Origin: Candidatus Neomarinimicrobiota bacterium
GTDB taxonomy: Bacteria > Fidelibacterota > JAANXI01
NCBI GenBank assembly: GCA_021734025.1
Contig: JAIPJS010000013.1
Location: 52,828 to 116,827, forward strand
Direction: 5' to 3'
DNA: 64,000 nucleotides
Shown here: piece by piece, positions 9,631 through 20,800 of the stretch
How positions within the stretch are numbered: position 1 is the stretch's first letter
Layout: each line of letters opens with the position of its first letter
The notes under the pieces: model-generated
Told to the model about the DNA's origin: nothing
Database searches by the model: none
The model's input: only the letters and a program-made list of their open reading frames with translations
Program-made: the position numbers and the translations under genes

Positions 9631-10626
9631 ATGAATACAATGACAGACCAATCCGAATCCGATTCCGGACTTCTCCGGGAGAAAACGGAGGTGCTCCGGG
9701 AATTGGAACCGCAAGTGGAATCCTTAATGGAATCTCACATCCAAAAACGGCAGATGTGGTATCCCAGCGATTTTTTACCCGCAGATGAACAAATGAGCGA
9801 TGACGAAGAGCAAAAGAGGGAAAGTCTCAGGGATCGAGTCAGGAGTATCTCCGATCCGTCACGGGTGTCGGTGGCTCTGAACCTGTTGACCGAAGAAGGC
9901 CTGCCGCATTTTCATCGGATTATCTCCACCTACCTTGGGAACGAGAGTATTTGGAGCAAATGGAACTTTCTCTGGACGGCGGAGGAAGATCGCCACGGCA
10001 ATGTATTGCGGGATTACGTCCGGGATTCGAGGCTCTTCAAATTCCGGGAAGTCGAAGAGATGCAATTCGACTACCAGCAGAATGGTTTTACGCCGGACTG
10101 GGATAAGGATCCGTACCGGGTATTTGTGTACACCACACTTCAGGAACGGGCGACACAGATATCCCATGGCAACACCGGCAAAAAGGTCGGTGACGAAGAA
10201 CCGCTGCTCGGCGGTATTCTCCGGCAAGTTGCCTCGGATGAAGCCCGGCATTATGCATTTTACCGCAATGTCTTCAAGTCGATTCTCGAAATTGATCCGA
10301 ATCGGGCGCTGCAATCGGCTGTACAAATTCTTCCCAGCATCGATATGCCGGGGCTTTCGATTCCCGGGTTTAAAAAGATGGCAGATACTGTTCGGAGAAC
10401 CGGGATTTACGGTCCGTGGAATTACAAAAACATTGTTGAGGAAGTCATTGGATTTTGGGACATCGAAAATTTAACCGGCCTGAATGCCCAGGGGCGGAAG
10501 GTCCGGGATAAAATCATGGAACTGCCGTCGCGCCTGGAAAAGGTGGCAAAGTATATCGACCGCAAGAGCGGCTCCAAGACCTTCTCCTTCGACTTTATCG
10601 GCAACCGGCAGCTGGTGTTTGAATAG
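9631..10626 (+). CDS. Acyl-[acyl-carrier-protein] desaturase
   Basis: 331 residues, typical for soluble acyl-ACP desaturases. The two di-iron signatures are present: a TAEEDRHG block near residue 117 (ExxRH type) and ASDEARHYAFY near residue 205 (DExxRH). Conserved features around them include ERATQISHGNTGK and the N-terminal WYPSDFLP. The enzyme uses O2 and ferredoxin-type electrons to place a cis double bond in ACP-bound acyl chains, adjusting membrane fluidity. It stands alone, with a divergent upstream region carrying a CRP/FNR-like palindrome and a shared terminator downstream, so it is probably monocistronic. Double-bond position cannot be read from sequence. Confidence 0.92.
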   Translation: MNTMTDQSESDSGLLREKTEVLRELEPQVESLMESHIQKRQMWYPSDFLPADEQMSDDEEQKRESLRDRVRSISDPSRVSVALNLLTEEGLPHFHRIISTYLGNESIWSKWNFLWTAEEDRHGNVLRDYVRDSRLFKFREVEEMQFDYQQNGFTPDWDKDPYRVFVYTTLQERATQISHGNTGKKVGDEEPLLGGILRQVASDEARHYAFYRNVFKSILEIDPNRALQSAVQILPSIDMPGLSIPGFKKMADTVRRTGIYGPWNYKNIVEEVIGFWDIENLTGLNAQGRKVRDKIMELPSRLEKVAKYIDRKSGSKTFSFDFIGNRQLVFE

Positions 10627-10650
10627 GCCGATACCACTGCATACAGCAAA

Positions 10651-10673
10651 GCCTCCGCACCCAGTGCGGAGGC
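10651..10673. terminator. Bidirectional hairpin terminator
   Basis: Perfect 10-bp stem GCCTCCGCAC / GTGCGGAGGC with loop CCA, between the convergent desaturase and T9SS genes. It is flanked by AA on the left and TT on the right; the T-tract is weak on both sides. Confidence 0.75.
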
Positions 10674-10704
10674 TTGTACTGTACCCGGAGATCAAGATAC
10701 TCCG

Positions 10705-13700
10705 TCACTTCATCAGCGTCACCTTCTGTACCCTGGAGTACTCCCGGGTCATCATCCTGACAAAATAAATACCGGACGGTAGTTGAGAGGCTGCATCCCA
10801 GCGAATAGTATAGCGTCCAGGTTCCGCATATCCATCGAATAACACATCCACTTCGTGTCCCAGGATATTATATACTGACACCCGCATTTCTGTGGCTTCC
10901 GGTACATCATACCGTACAGACGTCACCGGGTTAAACGGATTGGGATAGCACGGATGGAGCGTAAATTCCGACACGAGCAAATCGTCGGGATTTTCACCTT
11001 CGATGCCAACCGGTATTTTACCACCGGTGGTTGTCTTGAGCACTGCACCGTTCTCCCCAACAGTCCAACCTGTTTGGTTATCGACGAAGTAGACCGCGTT
11101 TAGATCAACGCTCGTAGGACTGTCCTGGCTTTCCCATGTAGTGCCTCCGTCAGTAGTGACTAATATTACTCCGTCATTGCCGGTTACCCATCCGTAGTTG
11201 GCATCGCTGAAATTCACCGCACTGTATAGTGGGTCATCAAAGCTGCCACCTTCATTAAGAAACGACCAGGTTTGACCACCATCAGTCGTTCTGATGATCA
11301 TGGCCTCTGCACCAACAGCGAACCCGGTGGCGGCATCACCAAAATAGATGCCATACAGATTCCTGTCTTCCGGCGTGGATTGCGCATTCCAACTGTCTCC
11401 ACCGTCCGTCGTATACAGGATTGTGCCGTCCTGTCCGCACACCCAGCCGGTCTCAGTATCAAGGAAGTAGACATCCTCAAGGGTAACCGAGGTTCCGGAT
11501 GACTGTGTGGACCAACTTGCGCCTCCATCTGTGGTGTGAACAATGGTGCCCTGATAGCCGACCGCCCAGCCGTTATCTTCGTCAACGAAGTCTACATCCC
11601 ACAGCAGATTTCCCGTACCGCTCGTCTGCTCATTCCAGTTTGCTCCGCCATCGGAGGTGTGGTAGATCTTGGCTTCGCCGCCATACGGCGCATGACCTAC
11701 CGCCCAGCCCATGCTGATATTGACAAAGTCGATCCCTTCCAGCATGTAATGGGCTGGCGTTTCCTGCTCTATCCAGGTTATCCCGCCGTTGGTGGTCGCC
11801 CAGATATTATCCATCGATCCAACAAGCCAACCGGAGTTTTCGTCGATGAATATCATATTGGCAATATTTTTCCGTGGCAGAATGTCAGAGGACGATTCCG
11901 TCCACTTGTCTTCGGCAAATTTAAAAATTCTGCCGCCAACCGTGACGATCCATCCGGTATCGCCGCCAAAATCCATATCCTGGATTTCATAATCGTATAT
12001 TTCCGGAACATCCAGGACGTTCGTCCAAGAATTTCCGCCATCGGACGTATGCCGAACAATGTCCTCTGAACTCACCCAACCGGTATTCCCATCCTGGAAA
12101 CAGAGCTGCTGGGCATTGTCGACAGGATAGTTGGTCACTTCGTTCCAGGACTGGCCGCCATCGGTGGACTTATAGAGGTAATTCACGCCGGCGAAATATC
12201 CGGTAGAGGCGTTGGAAAACTGGAGGTCAGTCACCAGGATATCCTCGGTATTTACAATTTCCATAGGGTTCCAGGTGTCGCCCCCGTTTGAAGTCCACGC
12301 AACATAATCCCAGCCGCCAACCCATCCGTTATTGGCATCGATGAAATACACAGAATGGTAGTTATCGGCGAATCCGGCATCCTGAGCAATCCAGGTTGCG
12401 CCACCGTCTGTCGTTTTACTAACACTACCGTTGCTACTATAACTGCCATCCCCGACAATCCAGCCGGTGGCCTCATCTGTGAATGAAACTGAATTAATAT
12501 TATAGTTAAAATTAATCGTTAACTCGGTCCAGGTCGCACCACCATCAGTGGTTTTTAACATCACGCCTGGTTCACCATAACCAGGATTATTGCCACCGAT
12601 ATAACCCGTTGAAGCAGACGGGAAATCCACATCTTGCAGGTATTCATTTGTGCCACTTGGAATAGTTTCCCAGGATTTACCGGCATCGGTGGTTCTGAGA
12701 ATGAGTCCGCCAGCACCCACTGCAATCGCTGTTGAATTATCGATATATTCAATTGCATTGATGTCATTTGCCGTGGGATACGGATTCTGCATAAACCAGC
12801 CGCCCGGATCTTTGCTCTCTTCGTATGTGACAATGAGATTTTCCCTGGTGAGCGTATCCGTGTCCGAACCGGCCGACACCACCAACTGAACGGTAAATTG
12901 GCCGACGGATGTGTATTCGTGTGTCGGAGACTGCTCGGTACTGGTGGAGCCGTCACCGAAATCCCAGTTCCAGCTTTCGGGATCACCCATAGACTCATCC
13001 GTAAACCTGACAGTCAGCGGCGGGATCCCGGAGACGGGTTCGGTAGTAAAATCGGCGATCAACTCCGGAGCAGTGGTCGGACTGGAAATGGTGATTTCCC
13101 GGGAATCGCCCTCGTCAGTGGAACAGTAATATGTGCCGTAATCCGACTCGGAAATATCGTAGATCGTCAGTATATCCAGGTCCTCATCCGGAACAGGATT
13201 TTCGTCTTTATACCATTGGAAGTCGCTGGTGCCTGTCATAGCCCACATGGAAACTTCCGACGACGTGAGTACCGCATCCTCCGCATTAATCAATACCTGA
13301 TCAACGGTACTCATCAGATCCAGGTCGGCGGTGATGGTGCCTTCATTTATAACACTGTCACGGAAGGTCACACCGAAAGCGTAATCCAATTCGGGATTTT
13401 CCCGGATAACGCCGTAATTAACAAAGGTTCCCCAAATCTCCGGCCAGTCACTGCTGTCCAGGTTCTGGAGTGTATCCTGGAGAACCACCGAATCGCCGTC
13501 GAAGAACACGGACGTCGATTCAATCTGGATAGTCTCCTGTAACACGGCATCGGAGACGTATGTGCCGTAGGTCATATACGCACCGTCCGTCATCGCAACG
13601 CTGTTCCCGTTCGCGACGATCTTGATGTAGTTCGTTTTTGCATCCGCGCCTGTGAGGGTGAGGTCAAACCCCGAACCGGCCGGCAGGATCAGCTTCCCGC

Positions 13701-16700
13701 TGTTTTCTTCATCATAGAAATATAACATCACATCGGTGAGTACCAGGTCCGAGCCGGCAATTACGCTGCTAGTGCTGTCCTCATCCCAGAGATCCACGCC
13801 GATAAACCCGGCATCCTGAGACATTGAGATCGTCTGATCGCCAGAGCCGGTGAAGAATATCCGGTTGTTCGCAATGGTTCCGTTATTCACCAAATCACCG
13901 TTCAGGTCGATATCGTAACCGTTTATCTCCTCGGGATTATCCCGGATAACTCCGTTATTCGTCAGCGATCCCATAACGGCGAGATCATCTGAATAGTGAC
14001 CGTTGTTGAGCAGGGTATCCCCGGCATTGACGGTCAAATTGTTACAGCTGTCTTTGAGAAAGACCTCCACGTTGCCATCGATCACCACATCATCATCCTT
14101 CGACGGTACAACACCGCCAATCCATGTGGATGTTTCGTTCCAGAGGCCTCCGGTGGCCGTCGATACAATGGCATCTCCGGCGGTGACCGTGATAAAATCC
14201 GTTTTGGTCATCAGATCCGAATTGTCGCCGTCGGACACCGTGAGCGAGACCGTGTGGGTTCCGGCTGAGGTATATTCGTGCGTCGGATTCTGATCGGTGC
14301 TGGAGTTACCATCGCCGAAATCCCAGTCCCATGAGGTGGGGGAGCCGGAAGATGCGTCGGTGAAATTCACCGTCAGCGGTGCGGCGCCGGCAGTGGGATC
14401 GGCTGTAAAATCCGCAACGAGGTTCGTGGTTCCATCGGTGACCATAATAAAATCCGTTTTGGTCTCCGTATCGCTAGTGGTACCGTCAGAGACGGTTAAC
14501 GAAACGGTGTACATTCCCTCCGAATTATAGGTATAGGCAGGATTCTGGTCATCGGAATCAATCGTCCCGTCATTGTTAAAATCCCATTCCCAGCTGGTTG
14601 CTCCGGTGGACTGGTCGGTGAAGTTCACTTCCAGCGGCGCTTCGCCGGAGGTGACGTCTGCGGTAAATGCTGCTGTTACTGAAGGCGCATCGCCTGTGAT
14701 GGTGATCGTTCTGGAATCCCCGGCATCGGTGGTGCAGTAATATGCGCCATAGTCCGCAGTGGTCAGCCCCTCCAGGAGCAGATGATCATTGATTTCTCCG
14801 GTGATAGCGCTGGAGTTCAGATACCACTGGTAGTCGCCAGTGCCCACCATCGACTGAAAATCAACCTCGGCAGCAATTGCATTTCCGCCGGTTAACGTGA
14901 TCGTCTGATTGGCAGAACCGTTTACGTTTATCCGGTAATTGGCGATATTTCCGTTATTGATCAAATTTCCCGGTAAATCTATGCTGAAATCATATCTGTT
15001 CGGATTGTTTCGGATGAGTCCGTTGTTGGTGAAAGTACCCTCAATCTGGAGATCATCGCTATATCCCAGATTCTGCAATGTATCCTGCAGAATAACGGAC
15101 GGCCCGGTGAAGTAAACGTAATCCTCATCGATCTGGACGATACCTTCCAGGGTAATATCCGCCAGAAAAGTGTAGGTGGAGAGATACGCCCCATCCAATA
15201 GCTTCAGGCTGTTGCCGTTTCCGGTCAGATTGAGATAGTTCGTTTGGCTATCCTCGCCAATGAGAACCAGGCCGAATCCACTGCCAGCCGGGAGGACTAA
15301 CTCACCGGTATTATCCGAAGCATTGAACGAGATTTCGGTATTGTGCAGGATTAAATCCGACGCGGCAATAATTTTACTAGAATTATCCGGATCCGCCAGG
15401 ATAACACCGGTAAAATCGGCAGTAGAGGACATGGAAATAGTCTGATCCTCGGTGCCGTTCATGGTGATTTTATAATTGCGGATGCTTCCGTTGTTGATCA
15501 AATCGCCGTTCAGATCAATATTAAAATCGTATCCGTTCGGACTATTTCGGATAACGCCGTTATTGTTGAGCACCTCTTGTACCTGCAGATCATCGCTATT
15601 GCCGTAATTCTGCAGCGTATCTTCTATCACGACAGACGGGCCGGTAAAATAGACGTAATCGCTCTCGACCTGGATGGTCCCCGTTAGGACGATATCCGCA
15701 AGATAAGTATCTGATGACAGGTACGCCCCGTCGCTCATATTGAGACCATTACCATTTCCGGTGATCTCGATATTACTGGTATTGGAATTCGCACCGGAAA
15801 AGCTCAGGTCAAATCCTGAACCGGATGGTAAAATGAACGACGTCGGATTACTCGAGTCGTTGCCGCGCAATTCTGTGTCGGTGAGAAATAAATCGGACGC
15901 CGCGGTCAGGGTGCTGGTATAGTCTTCATCGACCAGGTAAACCCCATTAAATTCTGCTGAGGTAGTCATGGAGATAGTCTGATTCGTAGCGCCCACAAAT
16001 GAAATCTGTCTGTTTACAATACTTCCTGCGTTTACCAGGTCACCGTGGAGATTAATTGTAAAATCATAGCCTTCAGGATTGTTGCGGATTGTACCGTTAT
16101 TCGAAAGCGAACCGTTGACTTCCAGATCATCGCTATACCCCAGATTCTGCAAGACCTTTCCGGTTTTGATAGTCAGGTCGTTACACGGGACGTCGCCATC
16201 CACGCTGACGGTGCCATCGATAACGACATTATCGCTTGCCGTCGGTACCACGCCGCCGACCCATGTGGTGGTTTCGCTCCAGCTGCCGCCAGTGGTCGTT
16301 GAGGTGATTGCCTCGCCGGCTGGTTCCGTCACGACGATATAGTCGGTCTTGGTTTCCGTGTCACCTGTCCCTGATCCATCGGTTACGGTCAGGGAGACTG
16401 AGTAAGTCCCGGCATCGCTGTAGGTATAAGACGGATTGGCATCAGCAGTCGCATCCAGTGTCCCGTCATTGTCAAAGTCCCACTCCCAGGTAGTGGCGCC
16501 GGTGGACTGGTCGGTAAAGTTGACCGTCAGTGGAGCAGTACCGGAGGTGGCGTCGGCGGAGAAGTCGGCGAGGACTGTAGGTGCACCTTCTTCGGCGATT
16601 AACAGAAAATCATCGGCGAATAAATAATAGTCATCCACAGAAACACACTGCAGTGCAAGGTAGACGGATTCACCGGTATAGCCTGTCAAATCGTATGTAT

Positions 16701-17208
16701 ATTGAGTCCAAGTGGCTGAGGCGTTTGTCACCGATCCCAGAGTCACGGAAAAGCCTGACAGGGCATTGCCAGTGGTGCTCAGCTTGACGTTAAAATCCTC
16801 CAACCACGAGTCAGAATGAGAGCGTGCCCAGAGGGAGAAAGTGATATTTGTGGCAGTGGATGGCAGCGCCATCTGCGGTGTGATGAGCCAGTCGTCGTTG
16901 CCCGAAGGGTTGAAAAGCACACCGACGCCACTTGTACCGGAATGGGCAACGTCATAGGTGGCGTCTTCGTTGTAGATGCTCCAGGCATCCCCATCGTTAT
17001 CGGCATAACTCCATCCGGTCAGGTCCCCTTCAAAACTTTCATTCAATAGCGTATCATTACCGGCATAGGTAATTGCGGATTCAAATTTTTGGGTTTGAAT
17101 TTGTGGGATTGATTTTACAGGTGTTATCGTTTGTTTGCCAATCTGTGCAAACAACATTCCTGTGAAGACTAATAACATTACCAGTAAGTATCCGAGTTTG
17201 TTTTTCAT
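10705..17208 (-). CDS. Giant secreted PKD/Ig/YCF48-repeat protein with T9SS sorting domain
   Basis: 2167 residues. A signal peptide (MKNKLGYLLVMLLVFTGMLFA) is followed by a cleaved-adhesin/choice-of-anchor type domain (about 48-205, NDDWLITPQM). PKD domains start near 213, 843, 930 and 1383, each with APLTVNFTD-like and WDF segments. Between them lie repeated beta-rich blocks of the form DNVVIDGTVSVDG...NNGVIRNNP, at least three related copies, and two Ig-like modules ending DYGxYYC (near 835 and 1375). About 1465-2070 is a propeller of YCF48/BNR-like repeats (TTDGGxTW, WAVG). The tail from about 2083 is a T9SS domain (CYPNPFNPVTSVRYDVP, ending KVTLMK). Likely a surface adhesin or matrix protein; no catalytic motif was seen. 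Confidence 0.85.
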   Translation of the reverse strand: MKNKLGYLLVMLLVFTGMLFAQIGKQTITPVKSIPQIQTQKFESAITYAGNDTLLNESFEGDLTGWSYADNDGDAWSIYNEDATYDVAHSGTSGVGVLFNPSGNDDWLITPQMALPSTATNITFSLWARSHSDSWLEDFNVKLSTTGNALSGFSVTLGSVTNASATWTQYTYDLTGYTGESVYLALQCVSVDDYYLFADDFLLIAEEGAPTVLADFSADATSGTAPLTVNFTDQSTGATTWEWDFDNDGTLDATADANPSYTYSDAGTYSVSLTVTDGSGTGDTETKTDYIVVTEPAGEAITSTTTGGSWSETTTWVGGVVPTASDNVVIDGTVSVDGDVPCNDLTIKTGKVLQNLGYSDDLEVNGSLSNNGTIRNNPEGYDFTINLHGDLVNAGSIVNRQISFVGATNQTISMTTSAEFNGVYLVDEDYTSTLTAASDLFLTDTELRGNDSSNPTSFILPSGSGFDLSFSGANSNTSNIEITGNGNGLNMSDGAYLSSDTYLADIVLTGTIQVESDYVYFTGPSVVIEDTLQNYGNSDDLQVQEVLNNNGVIRNSPNGYDFNIDLNGDLINNGSIRNYKITMNGTEDQTISMSSTADFTGVILADPDNSSKIIAASDLILHNTEISFNASDNTGELVLPAGSGFGLVLIGEDSQTNYLNLTGNGNSLKLLDGAYLSTYTFLADITLEGIVQIDEDYVYFTGPSVILQDTLQNLGYSDDLQIEGTFTNNGLIRNNPNRYDFSIDLPGNLINNGNIANYRINVNGSANQTITLTGGNAIAAEVDFQSMVGTGDYQWYLNSSAITGEINDHLLLEGLTTADYGAYYCTTDAGDSRTITITGDAPSVTAAFTADVTSGEAPLEVNFTDQSTGATSWEWDFNNDGTIDSDDQNPAYTYNSEGMYTVSLTVSDGTTSDTETKTDFIMVTDGTTNLVADFTADPTAGAAPLTVNFTDASSGSPTSWDWDFGDGNSSTDQNPTHEYTSAGTHTVSLTVSDGDNSDLMTKTDFITVTAGDAIVSTATGGLWNETSTWIGGVVPSKDDDVVIDGNVEVFLKDSCNNLTVNAGDTLLNNGHYSDDLAVMGSLTNNGVIRDNPEEINGYDIDLNGDLVNNGTIANNRIFFTGSGDQTISMSQDAGFIGVDLWDEDSTSSVIAGSDLVLTDVMLYFYDEENSGKLILPAGSGFDLTLTGADAKTNYIKIVANGNSVAMTDGAYMTYGTYVSDAVLQETIQIESTSVFFDGDSVVLQDTLQNLDSSDWPEIWGTFVNYGVIRENPELDYAFGVTFRDSVINEGTITADLDLMSTVDQVLINAEDAVLTSSEVSMWAMTGTSDFQWYKDENPVPDEDLDILTIYDISESDYGTYYCSTDEGDSREITISSPTTAPELIADFTTEPVSGIPPLTVRFTDESMGDPESWNWDFGDGSTSTEQSPTHEYTSVGQFTVQLVVSAGSDTDTLTRENLIVTYEESKDPGGWFMQNPYPTANDINAIEYIDNSTAIAVGAGGLILRTTDAGKSWETIPSGTNEYLQDVDFPSASTGYIGGNNPGYGEPGVMLKTTDGGATWTELTINFNYNINSVSFTDEATGWIVGDGSYSSNGSVSKTTDGGATWIAQDAGFADNYHSVYFIDANNGWVGGWDYVAWTSNGGDTWNPMEIVNTEDILVTDLQFSNASTGYFAGVNYLYKSTDGGQSWNEVTNYPVDNAQQLCFQDGNTGWVSSEDIVRHTSDGGNSWTNVLDVPEIYDYEIQDMDFGGDTGWIVTVGGRIFKFAEDKWTESSSDILPRKNIANMIFIDENSGWLVGSMDNIWATTNGGITWIEQETPAHYMLEGIDFVNISMGWAVGHAPYGGEAKIYHTSDGGANWNEQTSGTGNLLWDVDFVDEDNGWAVGYQGTIVHTTDGGASWSTQSSGTSVTLEDVYFLDTETGWVCGQDGTILYTTDGGDSWNAQSTPEDRNLYGIYFGDAATGFAVGAEAMIIRTTDGGQTWSFLNEGGSFDDPLYSAVNFSDANYGWVTGNDGVILVTTDGGTTWESQDSPTSVDLNAVYFVDNQTGWTVGENGAVLKTTTGGKIPVGIEGENPDDLLVSEFTLHPCYPNPFNPVTSVRYDVPEATEMRVSVYNILGHEVDVLFDGYAEPGRYTIRWDAASQLPSGIYFVRMMTREYSRVQKVTLMK

Positions 17209-17377
17209 TGTTTTGCCCTATCGGTTTCGAATTTCTGTTTCACATTTATTTCGAGAAGTGGCCCTTGCCGATATATTCCAGCACCCACTGTGGTGGAATT
17301 TGATCTATGCCTGTTGTGCCTATGAAAATATTTGTCATCTTTGATTTTTAATTTCATTTTTAAGCCTGTTGTATATG

Positions 17378-17593
17378 TTAAAACGGGATTCCCTTGTCCT
17401 GAGACGGCTTTCTACCGGGATAAGGAACACCACAATGTTTGCAAAACTTGGCATACGGATTATCGATTGCCTTGTCGCATTCCGGACATGTCTCAATAAG
17501 TTCTGCGCCACACAGGGAACAGTACTGATCGGTTTCTTGGACATTGCAAAAGAAGTTGCACTCGGGGCAGATGCGGTAATGTTTGTTCTCCAC
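17378..17593 (-). CDS. Small double zinc-ribbon protein
   Basis: 71 residues with nine cysteines. The paired CxxC motifs C9/C12 with C25/C28 and C36/C39 with C51/C54 suggest two treble-clef/zinc-ribbon sites; C16 is extra. Such double-ribbon proteins are common and mostly uncharacterised, and may bind nucleic acid or protein. There is no signal peptide, so it is cytoplasmic. It sits between the giant T9SS gene and the divergent sensor kinase operon. The coding assignment is supported by the regular cysteine spacing; the function is unknown. Confidence 0.7.
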   Translation of the reverse strand: MENKHYRICPECNFFCNVQETDQYCSLCGAELIETCPECDKAIDNPYAKFCKHCGVPYPGRKPSQDKGIPF

Positions 17594-17865
17594 GTCGTCT
17601 TCCCATGTGTTCGTTAATTCGGTTTATGGAGTCGGACCGTGGTCCCTGTGATTTAGGACACGGAGTTCAATGCTCTTGATTCCATCACCTTCAAATGGTA
17701 TACCAAATAAGTACGGGTAGAGCGTAAACGCATTATTTATAATAATTTGCAATAGTAATAGACTTCTGACTACTCGCCGACCGTGTTGCGTAACAGGGTA
17801 ACACTGTTGCTCCGGACCGCAACAATTAGGGATTGCTTCGCCTGTGAGGACTCGTAAATTTTATT

Positions 17866-20800
17866 GTGAGAAAACTTTTCGCTGTAGCGCTTGCCTCCCT
17901 TTGGTGCATCTCGACATCAATCCTGTACGGAGCGGGATCGTGGCAAAGTATGTCGCCACCCCGGCCGGGGATGGATTACCTGATTGTTTCTGCTGAGTCT
18001 GTCGAGGATTTCTGGGTATTTGAGCGAGGGGAGCGGCTCCTGCATTATCACAACCGTACTTGGAGTGTTGCGGAAAAGCTACCGCAATCCGGAACCGCCC
18101 ATCGCTTTATCCGATCCGGTGAGAACCAGTTTATCTGTGCGCTGGTGGACTCGGCGTATTCCACCCATTATTACGAATTTTCGGGTGATTCCTGGCACAA
18201 GATGCAATCGGTAGCCGATGTGCCCATGCGCAAATTTTATCGAACTCCGGAGGGGATAGTCTACTCATTTGGTGATTGGGGACGGCTCCTGAAATTTGCT
18301 GACGGATCCTGGGAAAATTTCAGTACCCCGTTTGAGAACCATATCACCGCAATGACGAGGGATTCTTCCGGTGGACTGTGGTTTGGTGTCCGTGGTGAAG
18401 GGGTTTATCGGTACTATAATGGTCAGTATCGTTATTATTCGACACCTGAAGATTTGCGATACGATATTCTTCAGTTTAAATGGAATGGAAACCAGCTTTT
18501 GCTTTTGGGGGCGGATGCACAAATTTACGGGGTTTTGGGGGATTCAATATCTCTTATAAATAGCGAATACCGCGGTATGGAGCCCGGTAGAATCCTCAAT
18601 ACAAATATCCAGCCGGGATTTTTCTTTCAAAGCAACGGGAGGCTCTATCGATATACGGAAGCCAAGTGGGTGGGGGAGACAGTGCCTACAAGACAGCGAA
18701 TACTTAGTGTACGGGTTTTTGGCGAGGACAATCTGCTGGTGACTACGCGGGATGGCTCAATCTATATCCGTGAGTCTTCGCCAACGCTTTATTTTTTGGA
18801 CCGCGGCACCGAGGCCTATGTCGAAGGAAACCTTCTGGACAGATCACATGGAGCTGCCTTTATCGATTTCAACAACGATGCATTACTTGATCTGTTTGTG
18901 CAAAATACCGGGCAAAGTCAGTTGAACCGGGTATATCTGAATTCAGGGGATCTGGTATTCTCGGAAATTTCAAAATTTACGGGGTTGGATACCCTCTCCG
19001 GCGCTACGCATTTCACCTTTGAAGATTTTACCAAAGATGGCCTTATCGACGCAGTCTTCGCAACGACAACGCCGACTGACAATGTTTTCCGGTTTTACCG
19101 TGGATTGTCCGGGGCTCGGTTCAGTCAGTATTCTGCAGTCACTCTATCTCTGGCGGATGTAGAATACCTGAGGGACATGGAGTGGTATTACCCCGATTGG
19201 AAAGCCCGGCCCCATCTGTTGACGGTGTTTTACTATTCGGATAAAAAAGAACCAGGGACCACACGCCGAATCAGGCAAACGCGGTTTGGTTCCTTTCTTG
19301 TCGCCGATACGACAGAAAAGCCGCAATTTACCGGCTGGAACCGGAATTTGTCTATGGCGGATTACGACCTGGATGGAGCGCCGGACTTTTTTATTTCCAA
19401 CTATTGGCGTGAGAATCGGATGTTCCTGTCAAGGCAGGACATCGAATGGGAGGAGTATGGGATTCCCAGGTTAGATTCCACCGAGCGAACCAATACCCAG
19501 AGCGCAATTTCAATAGACTTCGATATCGACGGGGATCTGGACATCATTGAACAGTCCGAAGAATTCGGTGTCAGGCTCCTTAGGAATATATCGGTGTCCG
19601 ATACATTTCGACTTGAATACCAGTCGGATCTCCTGCCGGATATTCCAGGGAAAAATATCACTCATCTCAACTCGGGCGATTTTAACAACGATGGCTTCCC
19701 TGATTTGTTACTTCTCGCCAGAGATGGAATGGCTGCCATACCGGTCATTTTATTCAACGAGAGAGGGGAGCGGTTTGCACGCCTGGATTATGACCTCGGA
19801 TTCATCGAATCCGGCATACGCGGAACCATCGTGGGGGATGTCGATAACGATGGTGACCTGGACATCTTTGGTATGGGTGATGGGGCAAACCATTTGTGGA
19901 TGAACCAACTGAATACACAAACTTTTCTCGGGATCAGCCTGCAGGGGAGCCGTTCTCCAACATCGGGCAGGGGAGCAAAAGTATGGCTGTACAGAGCAGG
20001 TTTTGTCGGAGAGTCCGAATTTTTGGTGGGATACCAGGAAGCCGGAACAAGCCCCTTCGAAAATACCATGCAAAATAGTTCTGTCCTCCATTTCGGTCTG
20101 CCGGATACGGGGCAATATGCCGTACGGGTTGAATTCCCCGGTGGAACGAAGAAAACGATTGGCAGCATCTCAGCGGGATCCCGTATCACTGTCCAAGAGT
20201 ATAATCGTATATTTTCGGCTGTTTATCTGCTCCCCGGAGCATTACTCTCGATGCTTCGGAACCCGAATCTTTACTACTACGGATTGCTTTTTCTATTGGC
20301 AATGAGCGGTACATACCTCGGCACGACCTTTGGAATTCGTGAATATCACTGGAACAACCGCCTTGCTGTGCTCCTAATTATCGTCAATTATACCCTGTTT
20401 TGGGTGTTAGTACTCATTCTGGCTGAAGAGCCCCCGGCACTGAAATTCGGGGTGCCACTTGCTACGGTACTGGTGGGGCACCTGCTTCCGCTCGGGTTGT
20501 CTTATCAGGTTCAGCGGCGGGACAGGCAAATGGCTGGTGATGCCGCACAGGAGAAACTCCTGGAGCTCCTTCGACAGTTCCAGCATGGTGAATGGGCCCT
20601 GAGTACGCTGAATAGCCTGCTGCTTTTAACACGAAATGTCACTCAGAAGGATCGATTAAACACAAAAATAATAGAGCAGATCAATGACCGAAGTGAAGCA
20701 TTTCGGGAGAATATTAGCCCACATCTCAGGGAAATATTTAAATTCGTTACACGGCTGGATTTTGAACCGGAGCTCATTGAAGACTATGGCACCGGAATTC

